A DNA stretch of 11,264 nt, taken from assembly GCA_007124105.1 (NCBI GenBank), contig SLFT01000350.1, positions 1 through 11,264 of the forward strand, in the 5' to 3' direction. The position numbers and the translations under genes were made by a program. Below are positions 6,655 to 11,264 of the stretch, piece after piece. The DNA comes from Candidatus Hydrogenedentota bacterium. Lineage in GTDB: Bacteria > Hydrogenedentota > Hydrogenedentia > Hydrogenedentales > CAITNO01. How positions within the stretch are numbered: position 1 is the stretch's first letter; each line of letters opens with the position of its first letter. Under the pieces are notes generated by a model that was not told the origin of the DNA, did not search any database, and worked only from the letters and a program-made list of their open reading frames with translations.

Positions 6655-7500
6655 TCATATCTCCGGCGTAATTTCGCCGCTGAGCGCGCGCATCACCTCT
6701 TGAATGTCCTCCCACGTTTTTTTCTTGTCAACCGGATTGCGCAACAGATAGGCAGGGTGATAGGTGACCCGGAATGGGATGCCATGATAGTTATGCCAGG
6801 CGCCGCGCAGGCGCTTGATGGGTTCGGTGGTCTTGAGCAGTGTCTGCGCCGCTGTGGCGCCAAGCGCACAGATAACCTTGGGCCCGATGGCCTCGAGCTG
6901 ACGCAGCAGGTATGGTTCGCACTGCGTTACCTCCTCCGGGTTCGGTGTGCGATTGCCCGGCGGGCGGCATTTCAGCACATTGCAGATAAACACATCTTCG
7001 CGTTTTATTTCCATGCCCTTCACGATAATGTCCGTTAACAGGCCGCCCGCTCTCCCGACAAAAGGGCGTCCCTGGCGGTCTTCCGATGCGCCCGGCGCCT
7101 CGCCCACAAACACCAGCGACGCGTGCGCATTGCCCTCGCCCGGCACGGCGTTCTGACGCTGGGCGCCAAGAGGGCATTTCTCGCATTGCGTTACTTCCGC
7201 CGCGATATCCTTCAGAATCTCTGAACTTGATGTTGCGGGTAGGGCCGCGGGTTTCATTTCTTGCTCCTCTTCGGGACGGGCCGCCGCTGGAGACGCCGCA
7301 ATGGCGTGTGGCGCTGCATCTACGGTTTCTGTCGTTGCTGGTTGCGGTGGAACAGTGCCCGGTTCGCCGACAGCAAGCAAAAGCGCCGCCGTTTCCTGGG
7401 ACAAACGGATAGTGGGCGGTTTTCCGATGGCCTCGCTTTTTGCCAGCGCAATGACATCGTTAATAAGCGTTTCCAATGACATATTGTCGTTCAAATCCAC
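6655..7500 (-). CDS. Family 4 (iron-sulfur) uracil-DNA glycosylase
   Basis: The enzyme removes uracil from DNA, starting base excision repair. The 281-residue form starts at GTG 7500, chosen because AGAGG lies 6 nt upstream; the frame stays open to 7974, but that stretch has no glycosylase-like sequence. Motif A, GEAPGASEDRQGRPFVGRAG, is at 133-152. The four expected 4Fe-4S ligands are C106, C109, C178 and C194, the last two framing KCRPPGNRTPNPEE. The late motif HPAYLLRNP is present. The core is preceded by about 100 extra residues: a short helical start, then a linker rich in alanine, proline and glutamate (about 45-92), so the protein is longer than a minimal family 4 enzyme. It is the first gene of the apparent operon with the sensor kinase and response regulator. 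The family is certain; the exact start is likely. Confidence 0.93.
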   Translation of the reverse strand: MDLNDNMSLETLINDVIALAKSEAIGKPPTIRLSQETAALLLAVGEPGTVPPQPATTETVDAAPHAIAASPAAARPEEEQEMKPAALPATSSSEILKDIAAEVTQCEKCPLGAQRQNAVPGEGNAHASLVFVGEAPGASEDRQGRPFVGRAGGLLTDIIVKGMEIKREDVFICNVLKCRPPGNRTPNPEEVTQCEPYLLRQLEAIGPKVICALGATAAQTLLKTTEPIKRLRGAWHNYHGIPFRVTYHPAYLLRNPVDKKKTWEDIQEVMRALSGEITPEI

Positions 7501-7559
7501 GGTAATCCTCTTGTACGTTGTATCTGAATTGACGCGACACGCATCATACCCATGTGAAC

Positions 7560-7588
7560 ATAATACTCGGTCGGGACAACAGACGCAA
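7560..7588 (-). promoter_or_regulatory. Possible sigma-70 type promoter for the glycosylase/two-component operon
   Basis: On the minus strand TTGCGT (7588-7583) and TATTAT (7565-7560) are separated by exactly 17 nt. The -10 box matches five of six consensus bases; the -35 box matches only TTG. Transcription would begin near 7553, giving a leader of about 50 nt before the GTG start at 7500. This is the best candidate I found by eye; the weak -35 keeps confidence low. Confidence 0.35.
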
Positions 7589-7875
7589 AATCTCGCTTGA
7601 CTATTCAGGGACCACGCGCCGCCATGCACATAGAAGTAGAAGCCGCTTCCAGACGCTTTCACAACAGGCGTACAATCGCAGCCAGCGATAGACCACGCCA
7701 ATCCGCCGCGGGTTCCGGTTCGTCTCGCGCGGGGAAAATATGATAGACTTATAATGTGGATGTGATATTCAACGCGTGAATCCTGAGACCGTTCCGACAA
7801 CGAAACGAGACGTATGTTGTTCACTTCAGCGTGTCGTAACGCATTGATTGGCGCAGGCCTTTGTGTTGCCGCAAT

Positions 7876-7920
7876 ACGCGGAAGCGTGAACGTCATACGC
7901 CAACAAGAAACGCTTTTTTT
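7876..7920 (+). promoter_or_regulatory. Possible attenuator-like leader with alternative hairpins and a T7 run
   Basis: AAGCGT (7882-7887) can pair with ACGCTT (7910-7915) around a 22-nt loop, directly followed by the rest of a T7 run (7914-7920), which resembles an intrinsic terminator. Its core GCGT (7884-7887) can instead pair with ACGC at 7876-7879, closing a GGAA tetraloop, or with ACGC at 7897-7900. These pairings exclude one another. The element ends 46 nt before the lipoprotein start. The stems are short, so chance is a real possibility. Confidence 0.25.
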
Positions 7921-7965
7921 GATTGTCCTTGCGACACCAAAACCAAAATAAGGAGTGCAGGAACC

Positions 7966-8880
7966 ATGAAACATACTTGTATTTTAGCGGTGGTCAGCGC
8001 AATGATCTTTGCCTTTTCCGCCTGCGGTATAAAGCCTACAGCGGCCAACGGAGCGACCAATTCGCAGCAACCGGATGCGTTAATGGAAGAATGGCGCGCT
8101 ATTGCCGCTTCCAAACCCGAAGAGGTGGACCAAGCGCGTATTATACAGATTGCCAACACCCTGGCCGAGCACGGCCCCGAAGCGCTTGAGCCCTTCTTTG
8201 CCGTGATTGAAGACCCCGACGCGACGCCGGTAAAAAAAATGCTGGCCGTAATGTCGCTGTCGGCGCATGTTGACCAGAGTCACGCGCCCCGGCTCATGGC
8301 GCTCAGCGAACCCGAGCATGATGCCGTCACGCGCGGTTGCGCCGTCCACCTGTTGAACAATACTGGCACGCCAGAAGCGGTCTTTCACGTGCGCGATTTA
8401 ATGGATGATGAAGACCCCCACGTCAGCAAAGTTGCGACGATGGTTATGTTGAGGACAGGCCATGGCGAAGCGCTGGAGCGCACGCTGGCGCTATGGGACG
8501 CCCCTGATACGTCAGCCCAAGACCGAACCAATATTGTGCTTGGAATTCCCGACATGGTCGCAATGGCTTGTCTGCGTGTATTCGAGGAGGCCTGTTGCAA
8601 CGAAGAGTTGGAGCGTCATGCGCGTCAACGGGCCATTCAGGTGCTGGAGTTCCTGGGGAACGAAGACTCATTACCCGCTGTTGCCGCGTGTCTCGAGGCG
8701 GAAGAGGATGCGGAATTGCGCACCATGCTCGAGGCTGCCCGCGCTGAAATCCAGAAGCGCGTGGATGAAGGCGTTACGTTGACGCCGATGCAGATTCCTG
8801 CCGGCATGGACATCCAGTTCAAGGCAATACCGCCCGACGAAGCCGAAGAGCAGGAAGAGGATACGGATACCGAAGAGTAG
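7966..8880 (+). CDS. HEAT-repeat-like lipoprotein with acidic C-terminal tail
   Basis: This predicted 304-residue protein starts at ATG 7966, chosen because AAGGAG lies about 10 nt upstream and because it places a lipoprotein signal peptide at the N-terminus. That signal is a lysine and a hydrophobic stretch up to the lipobox FSAC, with lipidated C20; phenylalanine at -3 is slightly unusual. Residues from about 40 to 265 are paired amphipathic helices in the style of HEAT or PBS-lyase repeats, for example PVKKMLAVMSL, AVTRGCAVHLLNNTG and PHVSKVATMVMLRTGHGEA. They form a curved protein-binding surface. The last 16 residues are strongly acidic. No catalytic motif is visible. The protein is probably anchored to a membrane facing the periplasm and acts as a scaffold; its partner is unknown. 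It lies 92 nt before mnmG on the same strand. The fold is an inference from helix periodicity. Confidence 0.82.
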   Translation: MKHTCILAVVSAMIFAFSACGIKPTAANGATNSQQPDALMEEWRAIAASKPEEVDQARIIQIANTLAEHGPEALEPFFAVIEDPDATPVKKMLAVMSLSAHVDQSHAPRLMALSEPEHDAVTRGCAVHLLNNTGTPEAVFHVRDLMDDEDPHVSKVATMVMLRTGHGEALERTLALWDAPDTSAQDRTNIVLGIPDMVAMACLRVFEEACCNEELERHARQRAIQVLEFLGNEDSLPAVAACLEAEEDAELRTMLEAARAEIQKRVDEGVTLTPMQIPAGMDIQFKAIPPDEAEEQEEDTDTEE

Positions 8881-8972
8881 TATCCGACAATCGCGCCACC
8901 ATGCGCGGAAAAGAATCGTCTGGACCATTCAACCATGACGCGTAGTTCAACGTCTTCTCTGGCGCGCGTACC

Positions 8973-10838
8973 ATGACGCACAGGGACTATGAAGTTATCG
9001 TAGTGGGGGTCGGTCACGCCGGTATCGAGGCGGCGCTGGCCTGCGCCCGAATGAACCGCCGCACCTTGATGATCGGCCTGAGTCTTGACGACATTGGCCG
9101 GATGTCGTGTAACCCCGCCATCGGCGGGGTGGCCAAGGGACAGCTCACCCGCGAGATTGACGCGCTGGGCGGTGAGATGGGCCGTTGCATTGACCGTACC
9201 GGCATCCAATTTAAGATGTTGAACCGCAGCAAGGGGCCGGCCGTCCATTCACCACGGGCGCAGGCGGACCGCTTTCTGTATCAGCAGGACATGAAACGCG
9301 TCTGCGAGGAAACGGACAACCTCTATCTGAAACAGGCGGAAGTGACAGACCTGATTGTCGCAAACGACGCCGTCGTCGGGGTCAAAACATCTTTTGACGA
9401 AGCGATTTCCGCGCGTGTTGTCATTGTCTGCACGGGCACCTTTCTGCGGGGCTTGTTGCACTACGGCCTGACCACGGTAGAGGGAGGCCGGGGCGGCGCA
9501 ACAGCAGCCAATCACCTGAGCGACGCCTATCGTCGTCTCGGTTTTGAAGTGGGCCGCATGAAAACAGGGACATGCGCGCGCATCCATCAGCGAAGCATCC
9601 AGTTTGATGCGCTGGAAGAACAGCCTGGCGACCCGAAACCGCGCCCGTTTTCCTTTTCGACGCCCATCGCGGGATTTAACCGTAATCTGGCGTCGTGCTG
9701 GCTCACGCACACCACCGAGGAAACGCGGGCCATTATCCAGAAAAACATGGACCGAAGTCCGTTGTATTCAGGGCGCATCGAGGGCGTCGGCGCCCGCTAT
9801 TGCCCGAGCATCGAAGACAAGATTGTCAAATTCCCAGACAAGCCGCGCCATCACCTTTTCCTGGAACCGGAGGGGTTGCATACCGCTGAGTTCTATGTAA
9901 ACGGCCTCTCCACAAGTTTGCCCGAAGATGTGCAACGGGACATGCTGCACAGCTGTCCCGGCCTCGAAGAGGCCGAAATTATCCGTCCAGGCTACGCCGT
10001 TGAATACGACTTCGTATTGCCGACCTGCTTGAAGCCTACGCTCGAAACGAAGGCGATACAGGGACTGTTTCATGCGGGCCAGATAAACGGCACGTCCGGG
10101 TATGAAGAAGCGGCAGGCCAGGGCCTGTTCGCGGCGCTTAACGCGGTACGATGGCTCGACAATGCGCCAGCCCTGCTCATTGGCCGCAACGAGGCCTATC
10201 TGGGCGTGATGGTGGACGATATCGTTACCCGGGGCGTGATGGAACCTTATCGCCTGTTTACCTCTCGCGCCGAATATCGCCTTCATTTACGCCATGACAA
10301 TGCTGACGTACGTCTGGCGCACTATGGTCTCGCCGGCGACACAATGTGTGCCGGCATAACAAAGCGCGAAAACCAGATTGCAACGGAAATAGCGCGACTG
10401 AAGAAGACCACCGTCACACCCGACGCGGAGATAAATAACCTGCTGCACTCATGGGGGGAGACGCCTGTTGCCGCTCCGCAATCGGCCGAACAGCTGTTGC
10501 GGCGGCCGGGCGTAACACTCGATATGCTATGGCGTTTTTGCCCGCCCCCGGAGTCGTATTCCTTTGAGACCCGTGAACAAATCGAAATTCGGGTGAAATA
10601 TGGCGGCTATCTCGAACGGGAAGCGAAAACCATTGAAAGGTTTAGGAAAGCCGAGAACCTGCGCATCCCTGAAGACCTGGACTACGAGAATCTGTCCGGC
10701 CTGCCCCGCGAAACCCGGCAGCGGCTCACTGAAGTCAAGCCCGTGAACTTTGGGCAGGCGTCGCGTATTCCGGGCGTACGTTCGGCCGATATCGCCGTGT
10801 TGCATATCCATGTCTCAAAACTGCAAAGACAGGCATAA
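8973..10838 (+). CDS. mnmG: tRNA uridine-5-carboxymethylaminomethyl modification enzyme MnmG
   Basis: MnmG (GidA) works with the GTPase MnmE in the cytoplasm to add a carboxymethylaminomethyl group to C5 of wobble uridine 34 in certain tRNAs, using FAD, NADH and methylenetetrahydrofolate. The 621 residues match the usual family length of about 620-630. The FAD-binding GxGxxG is at 12-17 (GVGHAG, with valine at the second position). Conserved CNPAIGGVAKGQL contains C46, and GARYCPSIEDKIVKF (273-287) contains C277, corresponding to the two functional cysteines. AGQINGTSGYEEAAGQG (368-384) and TSRAEYRLHLRHDNAD (430-445) are also present, then the helical C-terminal domain. The ATG at 8973 is the only start that keeps the FAD motif at the usual place, since TAG closes the frame upstream at 8943. 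It lacks a clear ribosome binding site. No mnmE or rsmG is in the window. Confidence 0.97.
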   Translation: MTHRDYEVIVVGVGHAGIEAALACARMNRRTLMIGLSLDDIGRMSCNPAIGGVAKGQLTREIDALGGEMGRCIDRTGIQFKMLNRSKGPAVHSPRAQADRFLYQQDMKRVCEETDNLYLKQAEVTDLIVANDAVVGVKTSFDEAISARVVIVCTGTFLRGLLHYGLTTVEGGRGGATAANHLSDAYRRLGFEVGRMKTGTCARIHQRSIQFDALEEQPGDPKPRPFSFSTPIAGFNRNLASCWLTHTTEETRAIIQKNMDRSPLYSGRIEGVGARYCPSIEDKIVKFPDKPRHHLFLEPEGLHTAEFYVNGLSTSLPEDVQRDMLHSCPGLEEAEIIRPGYAVEYDFVLPTCLKPTLETKAIQGLFHAGQINGTSGYEEAAGQGLFAALNAVRWLDNAPALLIGRNEAYLGVMVDDIVTRGVMEPYRLFTSRAEYRLHLRHDNADVRLAHYGLAGDTMCAGITKRENQIATEIARLKKTTVTPDAEINNLLHSWGETPVAAPQSAEQLLRRPGVTLDMLWRFCPPPESYSFETREQIEIRVKYGGYLEREAKTIERFRKAENLRIPEDLDYENLSGLPRETRQRLTEVKPVNFGQASRIPGVRSADIAVLHIHVSKLQRQA

Positions 10839-10840
10839 CA

Positions 10841-10884
10841 ACGCCGGTTGCCGCGCGTGTCTTGATCGATCGCGTGGCCGGTGT
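10841..10884 (+). terminator. Strong stem-loop just after mnmG (possible terminator)
   Basis: ACGCCGG (10841-10847) pairs with CCGGTGT (10878-10884), and CCGCGCG (10851-10857) with CGCGTGG (10871-10877). A 3-nt bulge TTG lies between the stems and the loop is 13 nt. In RNA this gives 14 pairs, two of them G-U. It starts two nucleotides after the mnmG stop. No T tract follows, so it may be a transcript-stabilising hairpin or an atypical terminator rather than a classic intrinsic one. Confidence 0.4.
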
Positions 10885-10954
10885 GCTGCGTACTAGAAGC
10901 AGAGCGCCATGTTTCTATATAATTGACTGAGATAGTTCTATTACGTCGGAATAC

Positions 10955-10983
10955 TTGAAAAATAGTTTCATTCAGGTTACAAT
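10955..10983 (+). promoter_or_regulatory. Sigma-70 type promoter for the DnaA-like ATPase gene
   Basis: TTGAAA (10955-10960) and TACAAT (10978-10983) are separated by exactly 17 nt. Each hexamer matches five of six consensus bases. The predicted start is near 10990, about 100 nt before the ATG at 11089. It lies in an AT-rich stretch after the mnmG hairpin, so the ATPase gene probably has its own transcription start. Confidence 0.65.
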
Positions 10984-11029
10984 CGTACGGATATGAATGA
11001 CTGAAGGGTGTCGGCACCTGGGAAACGAC

Positions 11030-11092
11030 ATGCAACGAAAAAACTGGGCGGAACCGTCTCAAACATCCAACATAGCAGGAGTAGCGTCATGA
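11030..11092 (+). CDS. Possible 20-codon upstream ORF overlapping the DnaA-like gene start
   Basis: In the leader of the DnaA-like gene an ATG at 11030 opens a 20-codon frame whose TGA (11090-11092) overlaps the next ATG (11089-11091) as ATGA. The frame covers the AGGAG that serves the downstream gene, so its translation could influence ribosome loading there. Its own ribosome binding site is weak (GGGAAA about 5 nt upstream). The peptide has no recognisable feature, and chance is quite possible. Confidence 0.25.
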   Translation: MQRKNWAEPSQTSNIAGVAS

Positions 11093-11264
11093 AAGGGTTT
11101 TCTTTCCAAAGTTTTGTGGTCCACGATACGAATCAGGCCGCTTACGATATATGCACCAAAGTTGCCGCCGCAAGAAAAGACTTGCCATGTCCAATTGTGT
11201 TATTTGGCGAGAGCGGTTCGGGTAAGACCCACTTGTTGTGGGCTATTGTCAATCATTTTCGCGA
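11089..11264 (+). CDS. DnaA/Hda-family AAA+ ATPase, N-terminal fragment (3' end beyond window)
   Basis: Fifty-eight codons are visible from ATG 11089, which follows AGGAG by 7 nt. The sequence starts with FSFQSFVVHDTNQAAYD, the entry segment of the DnaA AAA+ domain, and reaches Walker A GESGSGKT (40-47) followed by HLLWAIVNHFR, like the HLL-A helix of DnaA. Full-length replication initiator DnaA has roughly 100 residues of domains I and II before this point, and these are missing. The gene is therefore more like Hda or another short DnaA paralogue than the initiator. Hda-type proteins act with the sliding clamp to switch off DnaA-ATP; other short members load helicase or have unknown roles. 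The C-terminus, which would show whether a DNA-binding domain IV exists, lies outside the window. Its promoter and leader are annotated separately. Confidence 0.8.
   Translation, partial: MKGFSFQSFVVHDTNQAAYDICTKVAAARKDLPCPIVLFGESGSGKTHLLWAIVNHFR

Larger units (their letters stand above)
7501..7965. other. Divergent intergenic region between glycosylase and HEAT lipoprotein genes
   Basis: This 465-nt region separates two divergent transcription units. Its left end holds the possible glycosylase promoter. A perfect TATAAT sits on the plus strand at 7750-7755, but no matching -35 lies 16-18 nt upstream and there is no TGn extension, so it is not called as a promoter. The right end carries overlapping short stems and a T7 run (7876-7920), described separately. 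The open frames on both strands are upstream extensions of the flanking genes and show no protein family. I found no tRNA and no sigma-54 promoter. Confidence 0.55.

Noticed and set aside
7741..7755. TATAAT at 7750-7755 as lipoprotein promoter
   Set aside because: No acceptable -35 box at 16-18 nt and no TGn extension; it also lies over 200 nt from the start codon.
7861..7965. Upstream extension of the lipoprotein frame to 7861
   Set aside because: It would bury the signal peptide and lipobox inside the protein, and AAGGAG precedes ATG 7966.
7501..7974. Upstream extension of the glycosylase frame to 7974
   Set aside because: The added sequence has no glycosylase similarity, and AGAGG sits at proper distance from the GTG at 7500.
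8364..8379. TGGCACG followed by AAGC, resembling a -24/-12 sigma-54 promoter
   Set aside because: It lies inside the lipoprotein coding sequence, lacks the TT before GC, and no gene starts just downstream.
8892..8907. Small hairpin CGCGC-loop-GCGCG after the lipoprotein gene
   Set aside because: Only five pairs and no T tract; too weak to call a terminator.
8637..9248. Minus-strand frame of 203 codons across the lipoprotein/mnmG junction
   Set aside because: It is antisense to two well-supported genes and shows no protein family.
10839..11088. Possible replication origin beside mnmG and the DnaA-like gene
   Set aside because: No TTATNCACA-type DnaA boxes or 13-mer AT repeats were found in this spacer.

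Overview
The window looks like bacterial chromosome, moderately GC-rich, using the standard code (TAA, TAG and TGA stops are all seen). The phylum cannot be read with confidence. MnmG, a family 4 uracil-DNA glycosylase, an NtrC-type activator, many-PAS signalling proteins, a HEAT-repeat lipoprotein and short 9-bp intergenic tandem repeats would fit an environmental lineage such as Hydrogenedentota, Planctomycetota or Lentisphaerota. That is only an impression from gene content. No phage, transposase, CRISPR array, tRNA or rRNA was seen.

Left part, minus strand (about 7565 down to 1): two signalling blocks in tandem. The upstream block is a family 4 uracil-DNA glycosylase (start corrected to a GTG at 7500), followed 10 nt later by a membrane sensor histidine kinase. 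After a 129-nt gap holding a long REP-like palindrome comes its likely partner, an NtrC-type sigma-54 activator. A 369-nt spacer follows, with a 9-bp tandem repeat, a small hairpin and two tandem extended -10 boxes. The second block is a 687-residue array of five PAS domains with no kinase domain, then a broken receiver remnant, then a hybrid kinase (receiver, coiled coil, PAS, HisKA) that runs off the left edge before its ATPase domain.

Middle (7501-7965): a 465-nt divergent intergenic region with a possible promoter for the glycosylase operon and, near the next gene, a leader with mutually exclusive hairpins before a T7 run.

Right part, plus strand (7966 to the end): a secreted lipoprotein with HEAT-like repeats and an acidic tail, then mnmG (tRNA U34 modification), a strong hairpin just after its stop, a good sigma-70 type promoter (TTGAAA, 17 nt, TACAAT), and the first 58 codons of a DnaA/Hda-family ATPase that starts directly at the AAA+ domain.

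No convincing new defence or mobile system is visible. The most unusual items are the decayed receiver between two intact signalling genes, the kinase-less PAS array, the DNA-repair gene leading a two-component operon, the palindrome between kinase and regulator, and the short DnaA-like gene beside mnmG.
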